Below, in pieces: positions 25,293-34,635 of a DNA stretch of 64,000 nt. The DNA comes from Salinirubrum litoreum (lineage in GTDB: Archaea; Halobacteriota; Halobacteria; Halobacteriales; Haloferacaceae), in assembly GCF_020567425.1 (NCBI RefSeq), contig NZ_JAJCVJ010000001.1, forward strand, positions 1,426,001 to 1,490,000. Reading direction: 5' to 3'. The notes below the pieces were generated by a model. It was not told where the DNA came from, ran no database searches, and saw only the letters and a list, made by a program, of their open reading frames with translations. The translations under genes were made by a program, and so were the position numbers. The first letter of the stretch is position 1; each line of letters starts with the position of its first letter.

Positions 25293-25576
25293 CTGTCGAG
25301 TGGTCGCTACGTGAACATATAAGGCTTCGTTCAGGTTTCAGACGGTGAAGTCGGTGAAGTTACCGAGCCGACACAGTCCGACGAGGACGGCACCGCGTAC
25401 TGAACCGGCAGTCGACACACGCGGGTCTCCGTCGACGTAAACTCACCGTGAGTTCTTCACGTTCCGACCGGAGTGCCGTCACCTCACTCGACTCGTCACG
25501 GCGGGAGCGTCGGCCACCGCCCGAACCAGTGCCGATCGGCAAAGGTTCATGTGACTCTCGTTTGAACTGCCGGCCC

Positions 25577-27337
25577 GTGTTCGCCCTCCAGCTCGTTCGA
25601 GAGCGCATCGAGCGTCTCCGCGAGGAGAGAGATCTCTCGCGTGAGACACTCACCGCAGCGTGGCAGAGCTACTACTGGATCGTGGCCGGACTCCTCGCGG
25701 CGTGTGGCGTCGCGGCGACCGGCCGGGCGTTCGTCCGGCGTCACGGCTTCGGGCCGCCACTCCCCCACAACGACTCGGTGATCTTGGAGTACGTCGGGTG
25801 GTTCGTCGCCGACGGCAATACACTGTACACCGACATCTGGGAGATCAAGCCGCCGCTGGCGTTCCTCCCGACGTACCTCTTCGCGCAGGTCACCGGGACG
25901 AACATGTACGCGCATCACCTCCTCGGCATCGCCACGACGGCGACCGGACTGGTTCTCACGGTCGCGTTGACGGCTCGCATCGTCGGCACGCTCACCGAGT
26001 CGCCGGTCGCTGGGCTGGCCGCCGGCGTCACGTTCTTGGTGCTTCCCGACCTGTTCTACCTCCCGTGGCTGGGGTACAAAGCCAAGATGATGGTCTACGT
26101 GTTCGGGCTGGCGGCACTCGACCGTGCCGTCCACGACCGACACTTCACCAGCGGGCTACTGGCGGGGCTCGCCGTCGGCTTCTGGCAACTCTCGGTCGTC
26201 TTCCCCCTGCTCACGACCATCTACACCCTCCGAAATCGGTCGTTCACCGACCTCAAGCGCCACGTCGCGGGCGGTGCCGCCGCCGTCGGGGTGATCGGGA
26301 CCAGTCTCCTGCTCTACGCCGACGTCGGCGGGTTCCTCGCCGAAGTGGTACTCGGACCGCTCGTCTTGCAGTCCGAGACCGGGGCCTTCGACCTCCGGAC
26401 CTACTTCCTCTTTTTCAACAACGACCTCGGACGCTGGGTCACGCTCGTCGGTGCCGGGGGACTGGGACTCGCGCTCCTCGAAGCCGGTAAGATGGGGCTC
26501 ACCGCTCTCGATGTCGACGGACTGGGACTCACCGTGTTCGATACTGACCGGCACCAGACGTGGCCGCTCGCCGTGGGCGGCCTGCTCGTGACGCTCATCG
26601 TCGTGTTCATCGACTTCGACGGCCTGTGGGACATGGTCTACCCACTCGTGTTCACGGCACTGGGCGTGGGTATCCTGGTGAGTTACCTCCCGCGTCGTGT
26701 CGGCATCGCACTCCTCGTCGTCTTCGCGCTCCTGCTGGTCCCGACGTTCGGGCCGAGTGAGTTCGTCCGGCAGGACCCGGTGGAGATGGAGTCGTCCGAC
26801 GGACTCCCGCCGGCACTCGACAGCGAGCGTGAGCACGTCTACTGGACGGCTCAGTCGGTCCGGTCGTGTCGATTCTTCGGTGGGGGGACCCAACAGAGTA
26901 TCCTGCAGTACTATCCCGAGGCCGACTCGCTCGCGGAGGCTCCGTGCGGGGACGTCGGTCTCTACTGGGCCGTCACACGAGAGCGTCTGTCGAGTGCCCT
27001 GCCGAGTCCACTGGGGGCACAGGCTGACGCCGGGAGCGTGACGCCCACCGCGCAGCCGGGAGTGACGGTCACCGACGAGGGGTTCGACTACCGGGTCGAG
27101 AACGACTCCGTCGACGTGACGGTCCCGCTGGTGAACGAGGCCGACGAGCGACGGCCCGCCGAGGTCGTCGTCGAAGTAGTCACGGACGGCGAGACGGTCA
27201 CACGCTGCCGGGAACCGTCCCTGGCCGGCGGTGAACGGACGACCCTCCGGTTCCGCTTCGAGGAGGTGTCGACCGACTCGCTGTCGATCAGTCTCTGGGT
27301 CGACGACGACCGAGCCCCGTCGACGGCGTGTCGATGA
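25577..27337 (+). CDS. Membrane glycosyltransferase, DolP-mannose mannosyltransferase-like
   Basis: Polytopic membrane protein of 586 residues resembling the haloarchaeal dolichyl-phosphate-mannose mannosyltransferases and ArnT/PMT-type enzymes. After an amphipathic N-terminal helix come about ten membrane spans (35-395). The first outer loop carries P-H-N-D-S-V-I-L-E-Y-V-G and Y-T-D-I-W-E-I-K-P-P-L, whose acidic residues are those expected to bind the sugar donor. The last 190 residues form a soluble extracellular domain ending in beta strands and a final Cys. I chose the GTG at 25577, because the 43 codons upstream in the same frame have poor haloarchaeal third-position use. A role in S-layer glycosylation is possible. 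Confidence 0.78.
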   Translation: MFALQLVRERIERLREERDLSRETLTAAWQSYYWIVAGLLAACGVAATGRAFVRRHGFGPPLPHNDSVILEYVGWFVADGNTLYTDIWEIKPPLAFLPTYLFAQVTGTNMYAHHLLGIATTATGLVLTVALTARIVGTLTESPVAGLAAGVTFLVLPDLFYLPWLGYKAKMMVYVFGLAALDRAVHDRHFTSGLLAGLAVGFWQLSVVFPLLTTIYTLRNRSFTDLKRHVAGGAAAVGVIGTSLLLYADVGGFLAEVVLGPLVLQSETGAFDLRTYFLFFNNDLGRWVTLVGAGGLGLALLEAGKMGLTALDVDGLGLTVFDTDRHQTWPLAVGGLLVTLIVVFIDFDGLWDMVYPLVFTALGVGILVSYLPRRVGIALLVVFALLLVPTFGPSEFVRQDPVEMESSDGLPPALDSEREHVYWTAQSVRSCRFFGGGTQQSILQYYPEADSLAEAPCGDVGLYWAVTRERLSSALPSPLGAQADAGSVTPTAQPGVTVTDEGFDYRVENDSVDVTVPLVNEADERRPAEVVVEVVTDGETVTRCREPSLAGGERTTLRFRFEEVSTDSLSISLWVDDDRAPSTACR

Positions 27338-27416
27338 CTCCGTGGACGTCGACTGCCGTCGGATTCACAGGAGGGTAGGCGAGTTCACTGGTCGGGTGAA
27401 CGACGTGACCGAGAGA

Positions 27417-27447
27417 AGTGGACTCGCCGGGATTTGAACCCGGGGCC
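27417..27447. repeat. Left attachment repeat (partial tRNA-Ala 3' end)
   Basis: 31 bases identical to 35627-35657: the discriminator base, the 3' acceptor strand, the T-arm and two further bases of the tRNA, plus two bases of 3' trailer (AGTGGACTCGCCGGGATTTG begins the repeat). The sequence beyond it to the right does not continue as a tRNA, so it is the copy created by integration. Confidence 0.9.
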
Positions 27448-27521
27448 ACTTCGCCGTCGGGCGATTCCGCCCTCCGGCCACCGCCGCTGAAGGCACTGTT
27501 CCGCCACAGGTGACGGAGCCA

Positions 27522-28529
27522 ATGAAACTGAAGCCAACGCCCCCACGAGACGCACTGACCCGATACCTCCGAGACAAGCGAACCCACGTCTCGGCGAAAT
27601 CGGTCGCCAATTACAAATCCACCCTCCAACGGTTCTGCGACTGGTTAGACGACAACGGAATCCACGACCTGCGCGACCTCGACAGCGAGATCATTCAACA
27701 GTACACCGAGTACCGACTTGAGAGTATCAAGCCGATCAGCGCGCGCAACGACCTGCGGACCATCACCAACTACGTCCGCTTCTGCGAATCAGTCAACGCC
27801 GTCCCCCAAGGTCTCGGAGACCTCATTCGCATCCCTCGCGTTCCCGAAGAAGACGAGGTAAACGACTCACTGCTCACGAAAGAGGAAGCCGACGCGATAC
27901 TCCCGCACCTCGCAAAGTTCGAGTACGCGAGCGACCGCCACGTCATCGTCCTGATCCTGTGGAAGACAGGCATGAGGATAAGCGGCCTTCGCGCGTTAGA
28001 CGTGACCGACTTCGATGACGCGCGTCCGGCCCTCGCCGTTCGACACCGACCGGATACCGGAACGCCCCTCAAGCGGCGAAGCAAGGGGGAACGAGACGTA
28101 CTGATCGCCCAAGCTACCGCCGACGTGATCCGCGACTACATCCGGCAGAACCGCCCGGACGTCACCGACGAGTACGACAGAGAGCCGCTTATCGCCACAG
28201 ACCACGGGCGGATCGTTCGCACCGGGATACAGCGGCACGTCTACACCGCGACCCGACCGTGTACGTACAACGGCGGGGACTGCCCGTTCAAAGACGATCC
28301 TGCCGACTGCGGAGCGATGACGTGGAATACTGCCTCGAAGTGTCCCGGCTCAGTCAGCCCTCACGCACTCCGCCGGGGCTACGTGACTGCCGCCCGGAAC
28401 GCGGGACAGCCGAAGGACGTCACAGGCGAGCGAGTCAACATGAGCGGGCGGGTTCTCGACAAGCACTACGACAAGGGAAATCACGCAGACAAGGCAGAAC
28501 GGCGACGGGAGTTCATCAGAGACGTATGA
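27522..28529 (+). CDS. Tyrosine recombinase/integrase
   Basis: Site-specific recombinase of 335 residues, encoded 74 bases inside the left att repeat. The N-terminal SAM-like core-binding domain (about 10-95) has the usual S-x-x-S-V-A-N-Y-K-S-T-L helix. The catalytic domain carries R152 in K-T-G-M-R-I-S-G-L, a Lys/Arg-rich beta turn near 185, H281-x-x-R284 in S-P-H-A-L-R-R-G, and the nucleophile Y316 in V-L-D-K-H-Y. Four cysteines at about 247, 254, 263 and 274, just before the His box, look like a zinc-binding insert. A GTG four codons upstream is an alternative start. It is the likely agent of integration and excision of this element. Confidence 0.93.
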   Translation: MKLKPTPPRDALTRYLRDKRTHVSAKSVANYKSTLQRFCDWLDDNGIHDLRDLDSEIIQQYTEYRLESIKPISARNDLRTITNYVRFCESVNAVPQGLGDLIRIPRVPEEDEVNDSLLTKEEADAILPHLAKFEYASDRHVIVLILWKTGMRISGLRALDVTDFDDARPALAVRHRPDTGTPLKRRSKGERDVLIAQATADVIRDYIRQNRPDVTDEYDREPLIATDHGRIVRTGIQRHVYTATRPCTYNGGDCPFKDDPADCGAMTWNTASKCPGSVSPHALRRGYVTAARNAGQPKDVTGERVNMSGRVLDKHYDKGNHADKAERRREFIRDV

Positions 28530-28619
28530 CTCCTGCCGATGCGGTTCCCCGTAGCAGTGAACACACACCCGATCAGACCGCAGAGCAACGGTCAAATATT
28601 ACAACAGAGAAACACTAAC

Positions 28620-29237
28620 ATGGTTGAACACACCCCACACCCGGACGACTACCACGCCAACGACGAACTCGAAAAGAACAGCCCGCTCACCGACAAGGAA
28701 CGCGAGGTATTCCGGAACAAAATCCGGAACGTCGTCCTCGGTGTCGAAGAAGAAACGACCCTCGGGGAGATCGAGTACCACGGTATCAGCTCGATTACTC
28801 TGCGTTCGTTCCGTGATGAATCCACCCTCACCGTCTCAGTCTACGTTGACGCAGACGAAGCAGACGTAGAGGTCGATCCGGCCCACATCTTCGGCGAGGA
28901 AGTCAAGGTCACTGACTCAGCGGAGGCGTACTATCTTCGGGACCTCGGTGACGATTGGGAGGCTCTTGAGTTCGTGATCCTCAACGATCTCGTCATGTTG
29001 CTCGACCTTCCCGAGACACCCTCGGAACTGGCCGACTACCTGCTCGACGGGGAGAAGCATGGCACCTGTCTCGTCTGTGGGACACGGATGCCGGACTCAG
29101 CCGAGTTTGGCGTTGTTGCCACTATCCCGGAGACGACGCGGAGAATCTACGAAAATGCGGAATTTGAACTCGCTCGGAACCTCCGCATACCGATTGACGG
29201 GGCGCAGGCGTCCGACGACTCCGACTCGCAGGAATAA
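28620..29237 (+). CDS. Unrecognised element-borne protein, 205 residues
   Basis: Acidic protein with no family I know. The N-terminal half is a charged helix (E-L-E-K-N-S-P-L-T-D-K-E-R-E-V-F-R-N-K-I) followed by beta strands (S-S-I-T-L-R-S-F-R-D-E-S-T-L-T-V-S-V-Y-V). One C-x-x-C pair (T-C-L-V-C-G-T-R) lies near 145, with a helical acidic end. The ATG at 28620 follows a TATA-like CAAATATT about 25 bases upstream, so it seems leaderless and independently transcribed from the integrase 90 bases before it. It could be an accessory or regulatory gene of the island. Confidence 0.7.
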   Translation: MVEHTPHPDDYHANDELEKNSPLTDKEREVFRNKIRNVVLGVEEETTLGEIEYHGISSITLRSFRDESTLTVSVYVDADEADVEVDPAHIFGEEVKVTDSAEAYYLRDLGDDWEALEFVILNDLVMLLDLPETPSELADYLLDGEKHGTCLVCGTRMPDSAEFGVVATIPETTRRIYENAEFELARNLRIPIDGAQASDDSDSQE

Positions 29238-29314
29238 CACGGGCCGGCAGTCAGAATAGGTGCGATTGGGAGCGTGTGATCGAAACTTGACCGGGGAGAT
29301 CGGTTAGCTTCGGT

Positions 29315-29569
29315 CTACCACGGCTGGTCTCCCTCAGGAGTTCGGAAGACCTCATTTTCAATGTCATTGGTAGCCGGGAGCCACTCGCCTTCTTCGACTA
29401 ACGCCTCGAATTCCCCACGAGGGTACTCGTACAACATCCCCGGAGATGGACCAACAAGACGCACCTCGTCTTCGCCCAGCGTCATCTCGTAGAACACCGG
29501 CTCACCCTCTGACTGAGGACCGAGTGCGCCTTCCCACTCACCGAGGTCCACGTTCGCTGTATCTGACAT
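29315..29569 (-). CDS. Unrecognised small acidic protein, 84 residues
   Basis: Very acidic short protein beginning M-S-D-T-A-N-V-D-L-G-E-W-E-G and ending T-P-E-G-D-Q-P-W. Predicted strands (V-F-Y-E-M-T-L-G-E-D-E-V-R-L-V-G) alternate with turns. No motif is recognised. It is transcribed divergently from the restriction-modification gene with 161 bases between, and might be a controller, but there is no helix-turn-helix to support that. A longer frame runs upstream; I began at the ATG after which composition becomes haloarchaeal. Confidence 0.55.
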   Translation of the reverse strand: MSDTANVDLGEWEGALGPQSEGEPVFYEMTLGEDEVRLVGPSPGMLYEYPRGEFEALVEEGEWLPATNDIENEVFRTPEGDQPW

Positions 29570-29696
29570 ACCCGCAGGTACACTTGGTTCACTCAAATCA
29601 GTTTGGTTGGTTCCGGGATCGGTGGCCTGCTGGGTCTGAGTCGAACAGTATTCCTCGGAAATCAAGAACACCCGCCCCCGGACGAACGTGATAGTG

Positions 29697-29706
29697 GGAT
29701 TATTTA
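29697..29706 (+). promoter_or_regulatory. TATA box of the restriction-modification gene
   Basis: ATTATTTATG lies 25-34 bases before the ATG at 29731, the spacing expected of a leaderless haloarchaeal transcript. This favours 29731 over the ATG at 29719 as the start. Confidence 0.55.
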
Positions 29707-29730
29707 TGCACCGTCTCAATGGTTCGTACT

Positions 29731-32700
29731 ATGTCTGCCGCCTCCGGTTTCGCCGACTCACTCCGGGCAATCGGGGAGAGTGCCAACCCCGACATGAGCG
29801 AACGAGACGTAGAGAACCTGTTTACAGAGAATAACTTCTACAGCGCGCTTGACTACGAGGGGACCGGCGTGGACCTCCGGAGTGAAATGAGCCTGCCGGA
29901 CAACAAGCGACCGGACTACGTGACCCTCGACACGAACGAGTCCGTCACGGCAGTCTACGAGTTCAAGACGACTGATCGAGACCTCGGCCCGCACGAGGAT
30001 CAGTTGTTCCACTACGTTGACGAACTCAAAGCGAAGTACGGCATCCTCACCAACGGACAGGAGTTCCGGCTGTACGCCCGAGACGGTCACTCCCGGATCA
30101 CCAGCTTCCGACTCGCAGATGCAACCGACTCCGACGCGGCCAATCTCCGATCCGCGCTCCGGAAGCCCGAGTGGGACATTGGTGACTCCGAGAACGTCAA
30201 CCAGTACCTCTCCGAGCTTGAGGAAGTGAGTCTCGCCGGGGAACTCGGACAGGAACACTTCTTCGACACCTTCCGCTTAGACGACGGGAGTCCCTTCGCC
30301 GATCTCGTGACCGCGATGACCGACCTGCTCGGAGAACTCCGCGACGAGCAGGAAGCCAAGTTCGTGAAGGGTGCCTACGACTTCTGGGAAGCCAGCTACG
30401 CCAGCGTGCCCAACGAGACGCCGAGTTCGTGGGAGCCGTTCATCGACGGGAAGCAGTCACTCCGGGACTTCATGTTCTGCTTGGAGTCCGGTCACGCCCT
30501 TCTCGCTCGGTTATTACTCGCCAAAGCGACCGAGGACCACGACTTCTTCCGCAGTGACCGGGGACTTGAGCGATACTTCCGCGAACTCGGGGACTTCTCC
30601 GGGCAGATCGACCTCGACGCCTACCCCATCGCCGCAAACGGGATGATCGAGGATATGCGGAAGCAACTCGTCGAGAGTCTGTTCGAGGACGACATCTTCA
30701 TCTGGTGGACCGACGGCTACGGCGAGCAGACCGCGAGTCAGCACGAAGACCCGTTCAATCGGTTCAAGGACGTGGCAAAAGAAGGGAGTGACGTCACGAA
30801 GGTCAGTGCCGCGACCCGCCAGCGGTTCAGCCGGGCGATTGCTCGGGTGTCCTTCGCCGTTCTGAAATTCGACTTCTCCCGGATCGAGGGCGACCCGCTC
30901 GGCGATCTGTACCAGCGATACTTCGATCCGGAGACCCGGAAGGCACTCGGGGAGTTCTACACGCCACAGCCGGTGATCGACTACATCATGGACGGCGTGG
31001 GGTACGACCGGGGCGTCTCGTCGGAGCGGATCATCGACCCGTCGTGTGGGTCCGGGACGTTCCTCGTGGAAGCCCTGAATCGGTACATCGAGGACGTGAA
31101 ACGATACGACGACAATCCGGATTGGGCCGCAGAGTTGACCGAGTTGTGTTCCCGGCCCCGGATCGTCGGACTTGACATACATCCGTTCGCCGTCCTCATG
31201 GCACAGATTCGGTTCATGGTGACGATCCTGCCCGAATACAAGCAGGCGAAGCGACAGGACGACTCGTTCACGATCCACCGCCTGCCGATCTTCCGGACCG
31301 ACACCCTCAGGAACGAGCGGGAGTTGACCGGAGCAGATATCGGCGACGACGGGCAGACCCAGATGACCTTCGACGCAGTGACGGAGGACAATCAGGACGT
31401 GCGGATTCCCGTGCCCCTGCCCATCGAAGTAGAGGAAGGCGAGGTCCCAGAGTCGAACCGGGAAGGCGAGTTCCTCGTTCAGCGCGTTCGGATGCCGAAG
31501 TTCGAGACGCTGAAGCTCAACTCCGAGGTCCGGAACTTCGGGGAGTATTTCGCCGCACTACAGGGCGTCCTCGACGTGGTGAAGTACCACATGAGCGAAG
31601 GAATGTGGGAGTACCGTGGCGGGCTGAAACAGGGCGTGAACCGGTACACGACGCGAGAGTACGACGGCGTGGAGGACTTCTTCGCGCCCTACGTGGACGA
31701 CATTCTCGACACGGTACAGTATCTCCGGGAGGACCACGGCGACGGACGTCTGTTCAAGATGTTCGAGGACACGGTTCTCGCACTCGTGGTCAAGAACTAC
31801 ATGGAGTACGATTACGTCGTCGGGAACCCGCCCTACGTTCGCATTCAGAACCTCCCGGACGACCAGAAAGCCATGCTCGATAGCCTGTACGACTCCACCA
31901 CAGGAAACTATGACCTGTACTGTCCGTTCTACGAGCGCGGACTTGAGTGGTTGGCGGAAGGCTCCGGGAAGCTCGGATACATCACACCCAACCAGTTCAT
32001 GGTCACGGACTACGGGGAGGGGCTTCGTCGAGTGCTACTGCGCGACTCCCGGCTCAAGGAGGTGTACGACTTCCGGGACTCGGGTGTGTTCAAAGACGCA
32101 ACGAACTACCCCGCTATCGTGATCGCCGAGGACGAACCGGATGCGGACGCCCGGAACGAGAACGACATTCGGTGCGTCCGAGTGAAGGCGAACGTGGAAG
32201 ACGACACGGGCCGAGAGTTAGACGACGAGATCATTCAGGCCGTTCGGGATCATCGTGGTGAGCCGGGATATTCCGACGAGTTCATCGACGTCTTCGACTT
32301 CCCGCAGGGGGAACTTGACGATGGATACTGGTCGCTGATGCCGCCCGAAGAATTGGAGGTGTTCAAGAAGTTAGAGCGACAAGCAGATCATAGAATTGAC
32401 ACCATTACCGACGATGTTTCGCATGGGACCCAGACAAGTGCAAACACAGTCTACGTAGTCGATGTTCTTGATGCCGAAAGAATCGAGTCGGGGGACGTTG
32501 GTGAAACCGTCACGATAGTCCCGTCTGGTGGATCAGGAAGATACGAAATCGAAACCGACCTTCTAAGGCCGTGGCTTCAGGGCCGTGACGTACAACGCTG
32601 GCGGGCGGAGTGGTCTGGGCAACACGTCGTTCTCCCCTACGAAATTGAGCGCACTGATGATGAACTAGATGTGTCACTCATGAGCAAGGCGACTCTGCGG

Positions 32701-33609
32701 GAAGATTATCCTCTGGCATGGGACTTCTTCAAAGATCATGAAAAGAAACTCCGAGGTCGGGAAGGAGGTCGATGGGAAAATAGCGACCAGTGGTGGGAGT
32801 TTGGTCGTCCCCAGAACTTGGAGAAATTCGAGATACCAAAGATAATTTTCGCTCATATCAGTACGGACTCAACGTTTATGCTCGATGAAGTTGGGACGTG
32901 GTACTACAAGACAGCGTATTCCGTTCTGCTTGCAGACAGTTATCGTGACCTCACGGACGAGATGGCCTGCCAACTCAATGCGAAGGCGCTCGATTTCTAC
33001 TTCAAACACATCACGACAGTCAAGGCCGGTGGATACTACGAATATCGCTCGCAGTACGTCGAGAAACTCCCTTCAATCATTTCGGATGACAACGGAGAGT
33101 TTGCCCTGCTGAGGGAGAAGGCAGGAGAAATTACAGACACAATCGACCTACAGAGCCGAACCGAACGCTTCCCGGAAGCCTACCTCGGAGAGTACGACAG
33201 CGACCTCGAATACATCGACTACGAGTGGCAGACGCGCCGCTACCCGGTAAACGCAGACATTCAGCAACTCGCGGACGGACGCTTCGCAGTCACGGCAGGT
33301 CGGTCGGACGAGATCACCGATCCGCGACTCGATACCGGGGACCGCGAGGATCGCAAGCTCCGAGCGAAGTACGTCCACGCCGCTGTGGATGGGCGGAACG
33401 TCAAGAGTGGCGAGGAAATGACGATCCCGATCCCCGCGACCAGTGACGGCGTTCGAGAGCTACTGAGCCGACTCGAAGACGACCGCGATACTGTCAAAAA
33501 CACTGATATCGACGCTCTCGAAGCCGAGATCGATCAGGCGGTGTACGATATGTTCGAGTTGACGGAAGACGAGCGAGAGGTTATCGAGGACTACTTAGAG
33601 GTCTTCTAA
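29731..33609 (+). CDS. Single-chain restriction-modification protein, Eco57I-like (type IIG)
   Basis: Protein of 1292 residues that combines all parts of a type IIG system, marking and cutting DNA through one recognition domain. The N-terminal nuclease-like domain shows a P-D-(D/E)xK pattern: P61-D62 in R-P-D-Y-V and E77-F-K79 in V-Y-E-F-K-T. A helical connector follows. The N6-adenine methyltransferase has motif I at D436 (D-P-S-C-G-S-G-T-F) and catalytic motif IV at N699 (N-P-P-Y). The rest, from about 870 to 1120, is a TaqI/Eco57I-like target-recognition region (R-P-W-L-Q-G-R-D-V-Q-R-W). No partner methylase or specificity gene is nearby. A BREX PglX methylase is less likely, because the nuclease motif is present and no other BREX gene is. 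Confidence 0.88.
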   Translation: MSAASGFADSLRAIGESANPDMSERDVENLFTENNFYSALDYEGTGVDLRSEMSLPDNKRPDYVTLDTNESVTAVYEFKTTDRDLGPHEDQLFHYVDELKAKYGILTNGQEFRLYARDGHSRITSFRLADATDSDAANLRSALRKPEWDIGDSENVNQYLSELEEVSLAGELGQEHFFDTFRLDDGSPFADLVTAMTDLLGELRDEQEAKFVKGAYDFWEASYASVPNETPSSWEPFIDGKQSLRDFMFCLESGHALLARLLLAKATEDHDFFRSDRGLERYFRELGDFSGQIDLDAYPIAANGMIEDMRKQLVESLFEDDIFIWWTDGYGEQTASQHEDPFNRFKDVAKEGSDVTKVSAATRQRFSRAIARVSFAVLKFDFSRIEGDPLGDLYQRYFDPETRKALGEFYTPQPVIDYIMDGVGYDRGVSSERIIDPSCGSGTFLVEALNRYIEDVKRYDDNPDWAAELTELCSRPRIVGLDIHPFAVLMAQIRFMVTILPEYKQAKRQDDSFTIHRLPIFRTDTLRNERELTGADIGDDGQTQMTFDAVTEDNQDVRIPVPLPIEVEEGEVPESNREGEFLVQRVRMPKFETLKLNSEVRNFGEYFAALQGVLDVVKYHMSEGMWEYRGGLKQGVNRYTTREYDGVEDFFAPYVDDILDTVQYLREDHGDGRLFKMFEDTVLALVVKNYMEYDYVVGNPPYVRIQNLPDDQKAMLDSLYDSTTGNYDLYCPFYERGLEWLAEGSGKLGYITPNQFMVTDYGEGLRRVLLRDSRLKEVYDFRDSGVFKDATNYPAIVIAEDEPDADARNENDIRCVRVKANVEDDTGRELDDEIIQAVRDHRGEPGYSDEFIDVFDFPQGELDDGYWSLMPPEELEVFKKLERQADHRIDTITDDVSHGTQTSANTVYVVDVLDAERIESGDVGETVTIVPSGGSGRYEIETDLLRPWLQGRDVQRWRAEWSGQHVVLPYEIERTDDELDVSLMSKATLREDYPLAWDFFKDHEKKLRGREGGRWENSDQWWEFGRPQNLEKFEIPKIIFAHISTDSTFMLDEVGTWYYKTAYSVLLADSYRDLTDEMACQLNAKALDFYFKHITTVKAGGYYEYRSQYVEKLPSIISDDNGEFALLREKAGEITDTIDLQSRTERFPEAYLGEYDSDLEYIDYEWQTRRYPVNADIQQLADGRFAVTAGRSDEITDPRLDTGDREDRKLRAKYVHAAVDGRNVKSGEEMTIPIPATSDGVRELLSRLEDDRDTVKNTDIDALEAEIDQAVYDMFELTEDEREVIEDYLEVF

Positions 33610-33780
33610 CACCCATACTCTCCCTCAAGTTACCACCTATACAGGAACTGCCACCAATGGCGGAAGCCCGCCATGTGATCTCCCGCTACGCAATCGTCAG
33701 CGGTTCTGATCGGTCTTACCGGAAATGGTACTTTGCCGTGACTTAGATGGTTAGGCCCAGTAGGGTGTTCTGTAGAATGT

Positions 33781-34635
33781 CTACGCTTCGCCGCGAACAC
33801 CCTGATCCGAATCAATCAAGGGTTGTTCCGGTGGACTCAGTGCCCTCTTGTCTTGTTCGACCTGTTCGGTTGCTTCGCTTCCTTCACTATACACCATAGA
33901 AGGGGGTATATATACCTCACCAGACTCGATCTCTGCAGACCACTCCGGTTCCACCCACGGCAGGGGTTCTTCATCCCTGACATACGGGATGTAGTGGCGA
34001 TCTCGAACGGCCCTCGGGAGTGCATAATAGGTGAAATCCCCACGTCTTCCGCTGTTGAGGTAGCGATTGAATTGCTTTTCATACTGCCTGTACGGCACAT
34101 CACAATCTTTTAACATTTGTCTCAATACGGGATCTAATTTCTCCTTCTTTAAACGCGAACTGACTTTTCGTCGGTCATCTTTCTTTAGACGGGGGTCTTC
34201 GTACATCGCAATCGCAGACTCAAATAGAACCGTCAGCTCAATCGAAACACCAGACTTGTTGTGCTTCTTACTAAGAACTCGATCACATATTCGACTTCGC
34301 AGATAAGTGTCCAAGTGTAGGTGATCGGTGATGATCAGGGTCCGATATAGTTTGAAGTAGAAACCACCCTTGCTTCGGTCGCCCCACAGTTCATAGTGGA
34401 GATGTGGTTTTTCGACATTCCGTTTTTCGCTGAACTTGAAGCCCCGATTATGCTTGTCAAGTCGCTTCCATTTTCCGGGTTCGCCCGGTGGGTCGTACTT
34501 TGATTTGGTTGAGAAATCAGTGCGGTGAGCCGGAATCCGGGTTTTGTGCTTTTGTATCGCTTCTTCATCCCGGCGGGCTTCACAGAGGGCTTTCCAATCG
34601 ATCCAACGTACAGAGTTGTGACTGTTTGATGTCAT
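33781..34635 (-). CDS. Unrecognised orphan protein of low GC
   Basis: Protein of 284 residues unlike its neighbours: Lys- and Arg-rich, A/T-rich codons and many aromatic residues. The N-terminal half contains W-I-D-W-K-A-L-C-E-A-R-R-D-E-E, then H-L-H-Y-E-L-W-G-D-R-S-K-G-G-F-Y-F-K-L-Y-R. A basic helical stretch (D-P-R-L-K-K-D-D-R-R-K-V-S-S-R-L-K-K-E-K-L-D) follows near 150-175, and the last 50 residues are acidic and disordered. This could suit nucleic-acid binding, but no family is recognised. The minus-strand AATAAATTT lies 10-18 bases before the ATG, too close for a normal TATA box. It has clearly been acquired with the island. Confidence 0.7.
   Translation of the reverse strand: MTSNSHNSVRWIDWKALCEARRDEEAIQKHKTRIPAHRTDFSTKSKYDPPGEPGKWKRLDKHNRGFKFSEKRNVEKPHLHYELWGDRSKGGFYFKLYRTLIITDHLHLDTYLRSRICDRVLSKKHNKSGVSIELTVLFESAIAMYEDPRLKKDDRRKVSSRLKKEKLDPVLRQMLKDCDVPYRQYEKQFNRYLNSGRRGDFTYYALPRAVRDRHYIPYVRDEEPLPWVEPEWSAEIESGEVYIPPSMVYSEGSEATEQVEQDKRALSPPEQPLIDSDQGVRGEA

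Noticed and set aside
27421-27505. Second tRNA gene at the left edge of the island.
   Set aside because: Only the 3' acceptor strand and T-arm match tRNA-Ala. There is no matching 5' acceptor strand or anticodon arm. It is the att copy.
29731-33609. BREX PglX methylase as an alternative identity for the large island protein.
   Set aside because: A D-(x14)-E-x-K nuclease pattern is present at the N-terminus and no other BREX gene (brxC, pglZ, brxL) is within the element.
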